A DNA stretch of 64,000 nucleotides from Synechococcus sp. UW179A (GTDB taxonomy: Bacteria > Cyanobacteriota > Cyanobacteriia > PCC-6307 > Cyanobiaceae). Both the position numbers and the translations under genes were made by a program. Under the pieces are notes generated by a model. That model had not been told where the DNA came from and ran no database searches. It saw only the letters and a program-made list of their open reading frames with translations. The stretch spans positions 186,001 through 250,000 of the forward strand of contig NZ_UCNJ01000012.1 in assembly GCF_900473965.1 (NCBI RefSeq), written 5' to 3'. Positions 33,143 to 42,909 of the stretch are shown here, in pieces. Position 1 is the stretch's first letter; every line of letters starts with the position of its first letter.

Positions 33143-34927
33143 TCAGAGCATCGTGTCGAGTTTCACGGCCATGTTGCTGCCCGTTCCTCGATGAACGGCT
33201 CCTTCCTTGACTAGAAGGGTCACAACCTCGCCCTCCAACAGATCGCGGGTCGCGTTGGCAATGCCTGCAATCACGGGGATGCCAAGACGCTGGGCAATAA
33301 CCGCTGCATGGGAATTCTCTGCGGGGGTTTCAGTGATCACCGCTGCGGCGTCTCTGATCGCGTCGAGATAGTCAGCATCCGTATCGGTGGCCACAAGAAC
33401 CTCCCCGGGTTCGAGCTTGGCGCAGTCACTTGCGCAAGTTGCGATGCGCACTTTTCCGCTGATCGATCCGCTGCCGAAGCCTGTCCCACGACCGAGCACA
33501 GCGCTCACGATGCCCACCTTGATCAGATCAGTGGAGCCGCTGACGCCAGCCAGGGTGCCAGCGGTCTGAACACAAAGGTCTCCGTCATTGAGCACGCCCA
33601 GCTCCTGCGCTACTCCCATGGCGAGAGTGAAGGTTGCGGTTGTGCTCTGCTGAGTTTCGATTAGCAATGGGGTCACACCCCAGACAAGTTGGAGTTTCCT
33701 GGCAACTGACACCTCTGATGTCACTGCGAGGATCGGGGTGGACGGCCGAAATTTACTCACGTTGTGTGCGGTGGAACCGCTTTTGGTGAGCGGCAGAATT
33801 GCGGCCGCATTGAGCTGTCGGGCAATGCTGCTGACTGCGCCACTAATGGCATTGGGAATGGTGCTCGGCAGATGCGTATCGATCGGGCGTTGCGGGTAGT
33901 CCCGTTCAATTCGCCGGGCGATCGTGGCCATCGTCTCCACGGCTTCCACAGGAAAATCTCCCACTGCAGTCTCATTGGAGAGCATCACTGCATCGGTGCC
34001 ATCAAGAATGGCGTTCGCCACATCGCTGACTTCAGCACGTGTGGGACGAGGGCTTGAGGCCATCGAATCCAGCATCTGTGTGGCAGTGATGATCGGTATG
34101 CCAAGGCTGTTGGCCTTGTGGATCAGATCCTTCTGCAGCAGAGGAACCTCTTCGGCAGGCATTTCAACGCCGAGATCACCCCGGGCCACCATCACTCCGT
34201 CACACAGGGGGAGGATGGCGTCGATCTGATCAATCGCCTCAAATTTCTCGATCTTGGCGACCACTGGGGTCGAGAAGCCGTGCTTCCTGATCAGCTCGCG
34301 AATTTCCTGCATGTCCGAGGGATTACGGACGAAACTCAACGCGACCCAGTCCACTCCCTGTTGCAGGCCGAACGCCAGATCCTGACGGTCCTTGGTGGTG
34401 AGTGCTCTAACGGATAGCTGAACATCAGGGAAATTGACTCCCTTGTTGTTGGACAGCACTCCGCCAACGCTCACAACGCAGTGAAGGGTCTGGTCAACCT
34501 CATCCACACGGTCAACTTTCATCTCGACCCTTCCGTCGTCGAGAAGGATGCGACTGCCTGCCGTGACCTCCTCTGCAAGCCTTTCATAGGTGACCGTGGC
34601 AACGGTCTGATTGCAACGAACTTGTTTAGACGTGAGTGCGAAGTGATCACCCTTCCCCAGGGTGATCGGCCCTTCTTCGAAACGACCCAGTCGAATTTTC
34701 GGTCCTTGAAGATCCTGCAGGATTCCAATGTGAACCCCGAGCTCATGCGCCACCTGGCGGATGGTGGCGATCCGGGCCGCATGCTCGGAGTGGTCTCCGT
34801 GCGAGAAGTTCAGTCGAAATGTTGTCGCGCCTGCTTGAACCAGTTCCCGAATGCGTTCGGGACTCTCGGTGGCTGGGCCGATCGTGGCAACGATCTTAGT
34901 TCTTCGGGTCAGATCGAGCTCGGCCAT
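33143..34927 (-). CDS. pyk: Pyruvate kinase with C-terminal PEP-utiliser-like domain
   Basis: A 594-residue enzyme forming pyruvate and ATP from phosphoenolpyruvate. It begins with TRRTKIVATIGPATESPE and continues with RLNFSHGDHSEH, MVARGDLGVEMP and TATQMLDSMASSPRPTRAE, all standard catalytic blocks. The C-terminus has an extra domain with VLVATDTDADYLDAIRDAAAV and AAVIAQRLGIPVIAGI, resembling the mobile PEP-utilising domain found in many bacterial and cyanobacterial pyruvate kinases. The final residues (MAVKLDTML) end close to the permease gene. Confidence 0.94.
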   Translation of the reverse strand: MAELDLTRRTKIVATIGPATESPERIRELVQAGATTFRLNFSHGDHSEHAARIATIRQVAHELGVHIGILQDLQGPKIRLGRFEEGPITLGKGDHFALTSKQVRCNQTVATVTYERLAEEVTAGSRILLDDGRVEMKVDRVDEVDQTLHCVVSVGGVLSNNKGVNFPDVQLSVRALTTKDRQDLAFGLQQGVDWVALSFVRNPSDMQEIRELIRKHGFSTPVVAKIEKFEAIDQIDAILPLCDGVMVARGDLGVEMPAEEVPLLQKDLIHKANSLGIPIITATQMLDSMASSPRPTRAEVSDVANAILDGTDAVMLSNETAVGDFPVEAVETMATIARRIERDYPQRPIDTHLPSTIPNAISGAVSSIARQLNAAAILPLTKSGSTAHNVSKFRPSTPILAVTSEVSVARKLQLVWGVTPLLIETQQSTTATFTLAMGVAQELGVLNDGDLCVQTAGTLAGVSGSTDLIKVGIVSAVLGRGTGFGSGSISGKVRIATCASDCAKLEPGEVLVATDTDADYLDAIRDAAAVITETPAENSHAAVIAQRLGIPVIAGIANATRDLLEGEVVTLLVKEGAVHRGTGSNMAVKLDTML

Positions 34928-34987
34928 CCTTGCCGTCGGAAACCAGCGGAATCTACCGTCATGCCCTCAACCTACTGATGACCTTCC

Positions 34988-35317
34988 TTGCTCCTCAACG
35001 ACTATCAACTTCAATCCCGTAACACGGCCCGATACCCCGATGCCGGCAACAATCTGATCTATCCAACCTTGGGATTGACAGGTGAAGCCGGTGAGGTCGC
35101 CGACAAAGTCAAGAAACTGATCCGCGATCGTGGAGGCGTTGTAGATGAGCGCTTCACCGAGGACGTGGCTCTAGAGCTGGGTGATGTGCTCTGGTACGTG
35201 GCGCAACTCGCTACGGAACTTGGTCTCAGCCTCGAACAAGTGGCATCTGCCAATCTCCGCAAACTCAAAAGTCGTTCCCAACGCGGCACCCTCAAGGGGG
35301 AGGGTGATCACCGTTGA
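34988..35317 (+). CDS. MazG-like nucleoside triphosphate pyrophosphohydrolase
   Basis: A 109-residue all-helical protein of the MazG/NTP-PPase superfamily. It has LTGEAGEVADKVKKLIRD, carrying the first ExxE metal-binding pair, and ALELGDVLWYVAQLA, carrying the second acidic motif. Members clean up non-canonical nucleotides. The only suitable start is TTG 34988. It is divergent from pyk, with about 60 bp between the two genes. Confidence 0.8.
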   Translation: MLLNDYQLQSRNTARYPDAGNNLIYPTLGLTGEAGEVADKVKKLIRDRGGVVDERFTEDVALELGDVLWYVAQLATELGLSLEQVASANLRKLKSRSQRGTLKGEGDHR

Positions 35318-35335
35318 GAACCAAGTGATCTGTGG

Positions 35336-35638
35336 TCAGCCGTACATGCCGAAACCGCCAGCGAAGGCGAAGCTTGCAGACATGAGTAACTGCTGCATCA
35401 GGCTCAGGGCAATGAAGGCCAGAATTGCCGAGAGATCCAGTCCACCGAGCGGCGGGATCAAGCCACGAAAGGCATTCAAATAGGGATCGGTAATCGAACT
35501 CACAGTGCTGAGCACAGGATTTCCCCAGTCGAGATTGGGGAACCAGCTCAGTAGGACTCGCACGATCAAGACCAGCGAGTAAATCTGGAGTGTCTGGGCA
35601 AGTACTTGAAGGACTGTGGACACAAGCTCGATGGCCAT
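35336..35638 (-). CDS. YggT-family membrane protein
   Basis: A 100-residue protein with a hydrophobic first half (ELVSTVLQVLAQTLQIYSLVLIVRVLLSWF as family cue; key piece RVLLSWFPN) and TDPYLNAFRGLIPPLGGLDLS, typical of YggT/Ycf19-like proteins. A second span lies near the C-terminus. In cyanobacteria and chloroplasts such proteins affect membrane organisation and cell or nucleoid shape; its exact role here is unknown. It converges with the MazG-like gene and follows scpB on the same strand. Confidence 0.8.
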   Translation of the reverse strand: MAIELVSTVLQVLAQTLQIYSLVLIVRVLLSWFPNLDWGNPVLSTVSSITDPYLNAFRGLIPPLGGLDLSAILAFIALSLMQQLLMSASFAFAGGFGMYG

Positions 35639-35662
35639 GGAAACCGCGGAATTAATAGAACT

Positions 35663-36211
35663 CTATGCAGCCTGGGATGGTTCGGAGCTACCTCCCAGGT
35701 CAGGAAGGACTGAAAACGTTCGGTGAAATTTCTCGGAGAGGGTGATCCAGTAGGAGCGACCTTCGCTTTGACGCTTGCGTTCGATGAAGTTCTGGTTCAC
35801 CAGTTCCTTGATGTGGTCGTAGGCACCAGAACCTCTGAGATCAACAAGATCAGACTGAAGAATCCTTTTTTTCAGCGCAACTGTGGCCAGGGTCCTCAGC
35901 GTTGCTGTTGAGAGATTCACGGGCAGCAGATCGCGCACAAGTTCACCCAGGCCAGGACGTAACTGCAGGCTGTAACGACCGTTGCTTTGGTTGATCTCCA
36001 AAGAGGTGTCTCGTTGGGCGTAGCCAGCAATCAGGATGAGCATTCCCTGCTCGGTCTCCGATTCGGAAAGACCAACTAGGGAGGTCAGCTCCTGCAGGCT
36101 CACTGGTCGCCCTTTTAAGTACAAGATCGCCTCTAGACGTGCGGGAAGTGACACCAGAGACACAGCGTCCTGAGGGCTTTGACTGCCTTGTTGGTCGCTT
36201 CTCTGGTCCAA
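35663..36211 (-). CDS. scpB: Segregation and condensation protein B
   Basis: A 182-residue kleisin-binding partner of the SMC-ScpA condensin complex. Two winged-helix domains are visible: LPARLEAILYLKGRPVSLQEL and LRTLATVALKKRILQSDLVDLRG with YDHIKELVNQNFIERK. This matches the family's usual length and layout. The TTG start at 36211 sits about 55 bp after ilvA on the same strand. It probably acts in chromosome segregation in the cytoplasm. Confidence 0.88.
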   Translation of the reverse strand: MDQRSDQQGSQSPQDAVSLVSLPARLEAILYLKGRPVSLQELTSLVGLSESETEQGMLILIAGYAQRDTSLEINQSNGRYSLQLRPGLGELVRDLLPVNLSTATLRTLATVALKKRILQSDLVDLRGSGAYDHIKELVNQNFIERKRQSEGRSYWITLSEKFHRTFSVLPDLGGSSEPSQAA

Positions 36212-36265
36212 GCCAGCATCCTTGAGTCCGACAAGCCAAGGTAACGCCCATCCCAGTACGCGCCA

Positions 36266-37789
36266 TCAGGGACCCAGAAAAATCCGGTAGGCGGGATTGG
36301 ATGTCTCTTCCCAGCTTGGATAGCCCAGATCCCTCAGGACGGCATGCCATGACTCGAGATCGTTGGGGCTGACCAGCACCCCTACAACGATCCGCCCCAC
36401 ATCGGCACCATGGTTGCGATAGTGAAAGATGCTGATACTCCAGTTTGAGTGGAGCGCATTGACAAACCGCATTAGCGCACCAGGTCGTTCCGGGAACTCA
36501 AAGCGGTAAAGCAGTTCTTGAGTTGGCTCCGCTGACTTCTGGGGTAAACGCCCCCCCACCATGTGTCGCAGATGGACCTTGGCCAATTCGTCGTCACTGA
36601 GATCCAGGCATTCGTACCCATTGCTGCTCAGCAAGGCCAGGAGACCGCTCCGGTCCTGGAAATCCCTTACCTGCACACCCATAAAAATGTGGGCCTGATC
36701 ACCGGCGCCCATCCGATAACTGAATTCAGTGAGGCTGCGCTTTTGCAGGAGCTCCGAAAGTTTGCGCAAGCTGCCGGGCTGTTCCGGAATCTGCACGGCG
36801 AACATGGCCTCGCGTTCCTCACCGAGCTCAGCCCGTTCTGCAACAAAGCGCAGACGGTTGAAATTCATATTGGCGCCGCAGGCAATTGCCACAAGCTGCT
36901 TGTTTTTAAATTGCCGTTTTGAAACATCAGCTTTCAGACCTGCAACAGCCAAAGCTCCAGCCGGTTCCAGAATCGATCTGGTGTCTTCAAAGACATCTTT
37001 AATTGCTGCACAGATCTCATCGGTGCTCACCGTGACGATGGCATCCACGTACTTCTGAGCCAGTCGGAAGGTGTGTTCTCCCACCTCACGAACAGCTACT
37101 CCATCCGCAAACAACCCCACTTGCGGCAGCCGGATTCTTTCTCCGGCCTCCAGAGACAAGGTCATTGCGGCGGCGTCATGAGGTTCGACGCCTATTACTT
37201 CGATATCAGGCCAGAGGCTCTTGACGTAAGCGGCCACCCCTCCGATCAGCCCGCCCCCGCCGATGGCTACATAAATCGCGTCTGGGCGTTGTTGGCTTTG
37301 GCGCAGGATTTCCATCCCAACAGTTCCCTGACCAGCGATCACCTCTGGATCATCAAAAGGATGGATGAAACAGAGACCATCCTGTTCGCTGCGTCTTTTT
37401 GCCTCCGCATAGGCCTCGTCGTAGGTCTCTCCGTGAAGGATCACCTCTCCACCAAGTTGGCGAACCGCCTCCACCTTCACGCTGGGGGTGGTGATGGGCA
37501 TGACGATCACCGCTCTGCATTGCAGATGGGACGCGCTTAGAGCAACGCCCTGGGCATGGTTGCCTGCGCTCGAAGTGATCACACCGCGTGAGCGTTCATC
37601 GTCCGACAATTGAGCCATGCGGTTGTAAGCACCGCGCAGCTTGAAGGAAAAGACCGGTTGTAGATCCTCACGTTTGAGCCAAACACGATTGTTCAGACGC
37701 CGGCTGAGATTGGTCGCTGTCTCGAGCGGGCTCTCGCGGGCAACGTCGTAAACCCTCGCGCGCAGGATCCTTTGCAGGTAATCATCCAT
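36266..37789 (-). CDS. ilvA: Threonine ammonia-lyase (biosynthetic threonine deaminase)
   Basis: PLP enzyme converting threonine to 2-oxobutanoate, the first step to isoleucine. The PLP lysine lies in SFKLRGAYN, the phosphate-binding loop in SSAGNHAQG, and the glycine loop in [12 protein letters not shown]. The C-terminal third carries two ACT-like regulatory domains ([14 protein letters not shown] and [14 protein letters not shown]), so the enzyme is probably inhibited by isoleucine. ATG 37789 ([15 protein letters not shown]) fits the family better than the longest start at 37819. About 507 residues, as expected for the long form. Confidence 0.94.
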   Translation of the reverse strand: MDDYLQRILRARVYDVARESPLETATNLSRRLNNRVWLKREDLQPVFSFKLRGAYNRMAQLSDDERSRGVITSSAGNHAQGVALSASHLQCRAVIVMPITTPSVKVEAVRQLGGEVILHGETYDEAYAEAKRRSEQDGLCFIHPFDDPEVIAGQGTVGMEILRQSQQRPDAIYVAIGGGGLIGGVAAYVKSLWPDIEVIGVEPHDAAAMTLSLEAGERIRLPQVGLFADGVAVREVGEHTFRLAQKYVDAIVTVSTDEICAAIKDVFEDTRSILEPAGALAVAGLKADVSKRQFKNKQLVAIACGANMNFNRLRFVAERAELGEEREAMFAVQIPEQPGSLRKLSELLQKRSLTEFSYRMGAGDQAHIFMGVQVRDFQDRSGLLALLSSNGYECLDLSDDELAKVHLRHMVGGRLPQKSAEPTQELLYRFEFPERPGALMRFVNALHSNWSISIFHYRNHGADVGRIVVGVLVSPNDLESWHAVLRDLGYPSWEETSNPAYRIFLGP

Positions 37790-37866
37790 CGAATCAGTCT
37801 GACAACCAGAGGCTTTCACGGGCAGCAGGCACGCCTCGTAGATTGACTCAATCTGCCGGGAGGCTC

Positions 37867-39810
37867 ATGCACCTGAGCGATCTATCGCATCCCAATCAGC
37901 TGCATGGTCTATCAGTGGCCGAGCTTGAAGATGTTGCGGCCCAAATCAGACAGCGTCATCTGGAAGTTGTCTCCAACAGCGGTGGTCACCTCGGTCCTGG
38001 CCTTGGGGTTGTTGAGCTCACTCTTGCCCTCTATCAAACCCTGGATTTGGATCGTGACCGGGTGGTCTGGGACGTTGGTCACCAGGCCTATCCACACAAG
38101 CTGATCACTGGTCGCTACTCCGATTTCGATTCGCTCAGACAGAAGGGCGGAGTGGCGGGATATCTCAAGCGCTCTGAAAGCACTTTCGATCATTTTGGTG
38201 CTGGTCATGCCAGTACCTCCATTTCAGCTGCACTGGGAATGGCCATGGCCCGGGACCGGCTTGGCCAGGATCACAAATGCGTTGCAGTCATAGGCGACGG
38301 AGCACTCACCGGTGGAATGGCCCTTGAGGCCATCAACCATGCGGGTCATATGCCCAACACACCCCTTTTGGTGGTGCTCAACGACAACGACATGTCCATT
38401 TCCCCGCCCGTCGGGGCTCTCTCAAGTCATCTGAATCGGATGAGGCTTAGCCCTCCAATGCAGTTTCTCTCAGGAAGCGTTGAAGAAAGCATGCGTCATC
38501 TGCCGTTTATGGGTGGTGATCTCCCTGCTGAACTCAACCGACTCAAGGGCAGCATGCGCCGTCTGGCGGTGCCCAAGCTCGGTGCTGTCTTCGAAGAACT
38601 TGGCTTCACCTATATGGGGCCTGTGGATGGTCACGACATTGCAGAGATGATGAGAACGTTCCAGGAAGCTCACCGCGTTGGTGGTCCAGTTCTGGTGCAT
38701 GTGCTCACTACCAAAGGCAAGGGCTACCCCTATGCGGAGGCCGATCAGGTGGGTTATCACGCCCAGTCGGCTTTTGACCTCAATACCGGTAAGGCCCGAC
38801 CGAGCAAAACCCCCAAACCTCCCAGCTACAGCAAGGTTTTCGGACAGACCCTGGTCAAAATCTGCGAGCAGAACCCTCGTGTTGTCGGAATTACAGCAGC
38901 CATGGCCACCGGCACGGGTCTGGACTTGCTGCAGAAAGCTTTGCCCGATCAATACATCGACGTGGGCATTGCTGAACAACATGCGGTGACCCTGGCTGCT
39001 GGCATGGCATCCGATGGTCTTCGGCCTGTTGTGGCCATCTACAGCACTTTCCTGCAAAGGGCTTTTGACCAGTTGATTCACGATGTGGGGATTCAGAAAC
39101 TACCGGTCACATTCGTGTTGGACCGTGCTGGGGTCGTCGGTGCCGATGGCCCGACCCACCAGGGTCAGTACGACATCAGCTACATGCGCGCCATCCCCAA
39201 CTTCACTGTGATGGCTCCGAAGGATGAGGCTGAACTCCAACGCATGCTGGTCAGTTCCCTCAAGCACGATGGACCGTGTGCAATCCGGATTCCGAGGGGC
39301 CCCGGTGAAGGTGTTCCTCTGATGGAAGAGGGGTGGGAGCCGCTACCGATCGGTTGTGGCGAAGTCCTCCGCTCGGGGGATGATCTGGTGATCGTGGCCT
39401 ATGGAGCCATGAATGCCAAAGCGATGGCGACAGCTGAAATCCTTGCCTCTCAGGGGATTCAAGCCACGGTCGTCAATGCTCGATTCCTCAGACCTCTCGA
39501 CACAGAATTACTGCACCCACTGGCCAAGCGCATCGGTCGACTGGTCACCATGGAGGAAGGATCACTGGAAGGCGGCTTTGGTTCCGCGGTGATTGAGTCC
39601 CTTCAGGAATCTGAACTCCATCTGCCTGTCATGAGGCTGGGAATTCCAGATGTTCTGGTGGACCATGCCACGCCACAGCAGAGTTTCGAAACGCTTGGCC
39701 TGCTGCCTGATCAGATGGCTGAGAGAATCCGAGAACGCTTCAACTTGATCACCACCCAGATTCAGAACAGCTCAGAAACTGGCGTTGAAATCCCATCAGT
39801 TCGAAGCTGA
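37867..39810 (+). CDS. dxs: 1-deoxy-D-xylulose-5-phosphate synthase
   Basis: Thiamine-dependent first enzyme of the MEP isoprenoid route, condensing pyruvate and glyceraldehyde 3-phosphate. [14 protein letters not shown] and the ThDP motif [16 protein letters not shown] with NDNDMSISP lie in the N-terminal half. [34 protein letters not shown] and IPRGPGEG mark the transketolase-like second half. ATG 37867 ([15 protein letters not shown]) is the expected start rather than 37843. It supplies precursors for carotenoids and the phytol of chlorophyll. It is divergent from ilvA. Confidence 0.96.
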   Translation: MHLSDLSHPNQLHGLSVAELEDVAAQIRQRHLEVVSNSGGHLGPGLGVVELTLALYQTLDLDRDRVVWDVGHQAYPHKLITGRYSDFDSLRQKGGVAGYLKRSESTFDHFGAGHASTSISAALGMAMARDRLGQDHKCVAVIGDGALTGGMALEAINHAGHMPNTPLLVVLNDNDMSISPPVGALSSHLNRMRLSPPMQFLSGSVEESMRHLPFMGGDLPAELNRLKGSMRRLAVPKLGAVFEELGFTYMGPVDGHDIAEMMRTFQEAHRVGGPVLVHVLTTKGKGYPYAEADQVGYHAQSAFDLNTGKARPSKTPKPPSYSKVFGQTLVKICEQNPRVVGITAAMATGTGLDLLQKALPDQYIDVGIAEQHAVTLAAGMASDGLRPVVAIYSTFLQRAFDQLIHDVGIQKLPVTFVLDRAGVVGADGPTHQGQYDISYMRAIPNFTVMAPKDEAELQRMLVSSLKHDGPCAIRIPRGPGEGVPLMEEGWEPLPIGCGEVLRSGDDLVIVAYGAMNAKAMATAEILASQGIQATVVNARFLRPLDTELLHPLAKRIGRLVTMEEGSLEGGFGSAVIESLQESELHLPVMRLGIPDVLVDHATPQQSFETLGLLPDQMAERIRERFNLITTQIQNSSETGVEIPSVRS

Positions 39811-39816
39811 AAGCAC

Positions 39817-39840
39817 AAAAAAGGGTGGCCATGCCACCCC
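39817..39840 (-). terminator. Terminator after psaK
   Basis: GGGTGGC and GCCACCC pair around a CAT loop. On the minus strand the hairpin is followed by six T, so it terminates psaK, 30 bases past its stop, in the gap to dxs. Confidence 0.8.
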
Positions 39841-39870
39841 GAGATTCCAATCATTCAGTTCAGGGTCTTT

Positions 39871-40128
39871 TTAAAGAACCCCTCTGGTCGCCAGGCCGAG
39901 GATGGCGCCCATTCCAATCACATGACCAAGGCTTGTTGTAGCCAGCAGTGAAGCGTGGCTCATTCCACCGAAAAATGCTGGATTGGGCAACTGGGCCCCC
40001 TCGTTCGGAAATTTGATCGCAGCTTTGCCGATCACAATGGCGATGACGTTGCAAACAATCATCACGAGCCCCACCTTTGGAGACCAGGTAACCGTGGCTG
40101 GAGCAATGGCCAGAAGTGGAGCGAGCAT
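39871..40128 (-). CDS. psaK: Photosystem I reaction centre subunit PsaK
   Basis: An 85-residue thylakoid protein with two spans: AIAPATVTWSPKVGLVMIVCNVIAIVIG (the WSPKVGLVMIVCN part is diagnostic) and ATTSLGHVIGMGAILGL. The loop NEGAQLPNPAFFGGMS joins them. PsaK sits at the edge of the photosystem I complex and is involved in antenna or state-transition contacts. ATG 40128 (MLAPLLAIAP) was chosen over a TTG at 40143. It has its own downstream terminator. Confidence 0.93.
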   Translation of the reverse strand: MLAPLLAIAPATVTWSPKVGLVMIVCNVIAIVIGKAAIKFPNEGAQLPNPAFFGGMSHASLLATTSLGHVIGMGAILGLATRGVL

Positions 40129-40195
40129 GAAGAACAGAGGCAACGATTTATCTTCCAGCCTTTAGGCACTCACGTACAACTCTTGTAAAAGTTGT

Positions 40196-40486
40196 TCATC
40201 GGAGTGCTTTTTGATACCCGATCAATCCTGCGACGATCACGGCATTGCTGAGGGTCAGGAAAGCTTCAGCCCCACCATGCAGGGCATCAATAGCCACCAG
40301 TTCCGATCCGAATTTCAGCTCGGCAATCAGAGCTGCTCCAATCGTGATTCCGACAAACAACAGTGTGAGTTGAAAACCACGACGGCTCAGAGTGGGAAGT
40401 AACCGCCGTTGACCCAGGTAATAGAGAAAGATCAGATATGGAAAGAGGGAGAGCGCAAACAATGGTGATGGATCGAAGTCAGGCAT
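40196..40486 (-). CDS. DUF3593 membrane protein
   Basis: A 96-residue membrane protein with MPDFDPSPLFALSLFPYLIF at the start and two further hydrophobic segments, characteristic of the cyanobacterial/plastid DUF3593 family. The motif YLGQRRLLPTLSRRGFQLT follows the first span. Its ATG overlaps the stop of the DUF2499 gene by one base (TGATG), and these two families are usually adjacent in cyanobacteria. The function is unknown. The longer ORF to 40528 would run into DUF2499. Confidence 0.82.
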   Translation of the reverse strand: MPDFDPSPLFALSLFPYLIFLYYLGQRRLLPTLSRRGFQLTLLFVGITIGAALIAELKFGSELVAIDALHGGAEAFLTLSNAVIVAGLIGYQKALR

Positions 40487-40794
40487 CAGATCTGATCCTC
40501 CACGTTCGTTGGCCCTTTGATTGACCATGCGGCCCAGGCCAGCATGGCGTTGCCGATCAGGGTGAATGATGCTTGGAACGTGACCAGCCAGCGCAATTCT
40601 TCAGCGTTGTCGTAGAGATGCCATGTGCATGCTGCCATTGCACTGATCAGCGCTGGAAGCATCGCCCAGGCGATTCGCCGCGTAGTGGTGTTCTGACCAT
40701 CAGGTTTGTATTGATGAATCAGCACGATGGCCATCAGCCATTCAGCTACTGAGGCCCAATGAATCCACCATGTCCCCAGCGATAGCGCGTGCAT
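40486..40794 (-). CDS. DUF2499 membrane protein
   Basis: A 102-residue protein with three hydrophobic segments. It opens HALSLGTWWIHWASVAEWLMA and has WHLYDNAEELRWLVTFQASF and a final span LTLIGNAMLAWAAW, the hallmark layout of DUF2499, which is also found in plant chloroplasts. It is translated just before DUF3593 with a one-base overlap, so the pair likely forms a membrane complex. The function is unknown. Confidence 0.85.
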   Translation of the reverse strand: MHALSLGTWWIHWASVAEWLMAIVLIHQYKPDGQNTTTRRIAWAMLPALISAMAACTWHLYDNAEELRWLVTFQASFTLIGNAMLAWAAWSIKGPTNVEDQI

Positions 40795-40860
40795 GTCAGT
40801 TCAATGGAGTCGTTCACCGTAACGGTTGAACACTTGGATAATGGTCAGATCAACTGTTGA

Positions 40861-41946
40861 TTGCTGGTGAAGGCGTTTCGCAGTGGGCGGAAGTTGAGCA
40901 TCCTGCTCTGTGGTTATTACGGCGAGCACAATCTCGGTGACGATGCTCTGCTTCAAGTGCTGGTTTCGCAAATTCCTTCCGATTGGGAACTTGTGGTGAC
41001 AGCTAGGGACGCAGACGCTGTTCATGCCTTGGTTCCCGGGGTGTCGACAGTGAATCGTCGCTCACTATCGGAAACCATTCAGGCCCTGAACCATGTTGAT
41101 GCTCTCGTTCTTGGCGGAGGCAGTTTGCTTCAGGACGGAACCAGTTTTAAAAGCCTTCTTTACTATCTCGTTCTTCTCTGGATTGCCCGTTTCAAGCGGA
41201 TTTCAATTCTGCTCTGGGGTCAAGGACTAGGCCCACTGCATCGTCGACTCAGCCAAATCCTGGTGAAGCACACTCTCTCTGGCGTGAGCGCTGTGTCTTG
41301 GCGTGATCCAGGCTCGATGGGGCTTGCAAAGCGCTGGGGACTCAATGTTCCGATGGTGATGGGCCCTGATCCAGTCTGGCGTCATCCCTCGCCAGCTTGG
41401 ACGGGAGGCGACAGGCTGATCCTCTGCTGGAGACCCACTCGTCTGTTGGACAGCAAGGGCTGGAGCGCTCTTCTTGAGGCGGTGGATCGTTTGAGTTCCA
41501 GTGGATGTTCTGAGGTGATCTGGCTGGCCTTCCACGCAGACCAGGATGCGTCGCTGTGGAATGAACTTCATAGTCGTGATCTGATTCCTGAGGGATTGTT
41601 TCTCCGTTCCGTTCAGATGCAGGCAGAAACTCTTGAACAGGTCCAGCCCTTGTTCAGTGAAGCTTCACTGGTCATCGCCATGCGTCTGCATGCTTTGATT
41701 CTTGCCGCAACGGCAGGTTGTCCGACCGCGGCGCTCAGCTATGACCCGAAGGTGAAGGCAGCAGCGCAACTAGCCGCTTTGCCATGGGTGGATCTGAACA
41801 ATCAGCTCAACTCCGAGCAGTTGATCCATCAATGGCAGTTAGCAATGACGGCTGAGCGAGATGGTTCGCAAATCGAACAATTGAAGCGTGATGCACAGCT
41901 TCACCAGATCATGCTTGTTGAGGAACTCGGAAAACTATCGGCTTAA
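40861..41946 (+). CDS. csaB: Polysaccharide pyruvyl transferase family protein CsaB
   Basis: A 361-residue soluble protein with a GT-B-like fold. The start region ILLCGYYGEHNLGDDALLQVL and the later LVLGGGSLLQD, WGQGLGPLH and AMRLHALILAA motifs are those of the pyruvyltransferase CsaB group, which adds ketal-linked pyruvate to cell-surface polysaccharides, here perhaps for S-layer or wall anchoring. Candidate starts are TTG 40861, GTG 40867 and TTG 40894; none has a clear ribosome binding site. Its last 12 bases overlap the 3' end of ggtA on the other strand. Confidence 0.88.
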   Translation: MLVKAFRSGRKLSILLCGYYGEHNLGDDALLQVLVSQIPSDWELVVTARDADAVHALVPGVSTVNRRSLSETIQALNHVDALVLGGGSLLQDGTSFKSLLYYLVLLWIARFKRISILLWGQGLGPLHRRLSQILVKHTLSGVSAVSWRDPGSMGLAKRWGLNVPMVMGPDPVWRHPSPAWTGGDRLILCWRPTRLLDSKGWSALLEAVDRLSSSGCSEVIWLAFHADQDASLWNELHSRDLIPEGLFLRSVQMQAETLEQVQPLFSEASLVIAMRLHALILAATAGCPTAALSYDPKVKAAAQLAALPWVDLNNQLNSEQLIHQWQLAMTAERDGSQIEQLKRDAQLHQIMLVEELGKLSA

Positions 41947-42909
41947 ACGAAGACCTGTTTCAACGTTGAAGAGGATTTCGTCTTCAGCCCGCCATGTCAA
42001 TCTGATTTGTTCTGGGATGGTCTGTTCTGGAGGTGCCATCATTCGAATCAGTCCTTGTTGCGTTTCTAGGAACAGCAACTGGGAATTCCCCAGCCATTCT
42101 CTCGATTGGAGCTTGCCGGATAATCCTGAATCAGAAAAACGAATGGATTCTGGTCTCACGGCGCGAACATGATCTGAATCATCTTTCAGACAATTGATTT
42201 GCGGTCTACCGATGAATCGAGCAACAAAAAGACTGTAAGGGTTGTGATAAAGATTGTATGGCGTGTCAATCTGTTCTATTTTTCCTTCATGAAGTACAGC
42301 GATTCGTTGTGCCATCGCCATGGCTTCATGTTGGTCATGAGTCACATAGATGGTTGGTTTCCTTTGTTCCAAAACAAGCCTTCGAAGTTCTGGACGTATA
42401 TCTTCTCTCAATTGTGCATCCAGATTACTCATCGGTTCATCCAGAAGATAAACCTCAGGCTCTCTGATCAGTGCCCGGGCTAAAGCAACTCTTTGACGCT
42501 GACCACCTGATAGCTCAGCAGGGCGGTTGCCGGCTCGATTCCAAAGTTGAACCAGATCGAGAATCTGTCTGATCTTTGATGTTCTATCGCGCTTTGATAT
42601 GCCACGTATTCGCAAACCGAGTTCGAGGTTTTCAAACACAGTCAGATGGGGAAGTAGTGCATAGCTTTGAAACACCATGCCAACACTTCGCTCTGCAGGT
42701 GTCAGGCTTGTGATGTCACGACCACTGATGTGAATGGATCCGGCGCTAACAGGATCAAGTCCTGCAATTAAGCGCAATGTTGTGCTTTTGCCGCAACCAC
42801 TTGGACCAACGAGAGCGAGACATTCATTGTCTGCGACATTCATGGTCAAACTTTCAACAATCCATTGCTTGTTGATGTTGCGTCCGACTTGTCTGAGTTC
42901 AAGTGTCAT
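41935..42909 (-). CDS. ggtA: Glucosylglycerol ABC transporter, ATP-binding subunit GgtA
   Basis: ATPase of the compatible-solute importer, 324 residues. Walker [10 protein letters not shown] is at 35-43; the signature LSGGQRQRVALARAL, Walker B VYLLDEPMSNLD and switch THDQHEAMAMA follow. A C-terminal OB-type regulatory domain of the MalK/UgpC kind is present after about residue 240. It is the last gene of ggpS-ggtB-ggtC-ggtD-ggtA, and overlaps ggtD by four bases. The operon context decides the substrate call. Confidence 0.9.
   Translation of the reverse strand: MTLELRQVGRNINKQWIVESLTMNVADNECLALVGPSGCGKSTTLRLIAGLDPVSAGSIHISGRDITSLTPAERSVGMVFQSYALLPHLTVFENLELGLRIRGISKRDRTSKIRQILDLVQLWNRAGNRPAELSGGQRQRVALARALIREPEVYLLDEPMSNLDAQLREDIRPELRRLVLEQRKPTIYVTHDQHEAMAMAQRIAVLHEGKIEQIDTPYNLYHNPYSLFVARFIGRPQINCLKDDSDHVRAVRPESIRFSDSGLSGKLQSREWLGNSQLLFLETQQGLIRMMAPPEQTIPEQIRLTWRAEDEILFNVETGLRLSR

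Noticed and set aside
38470-39081. 203-codon minus-strand ORF inside dxs
   Set aside because: Antisense shadow of a clearly real gene.
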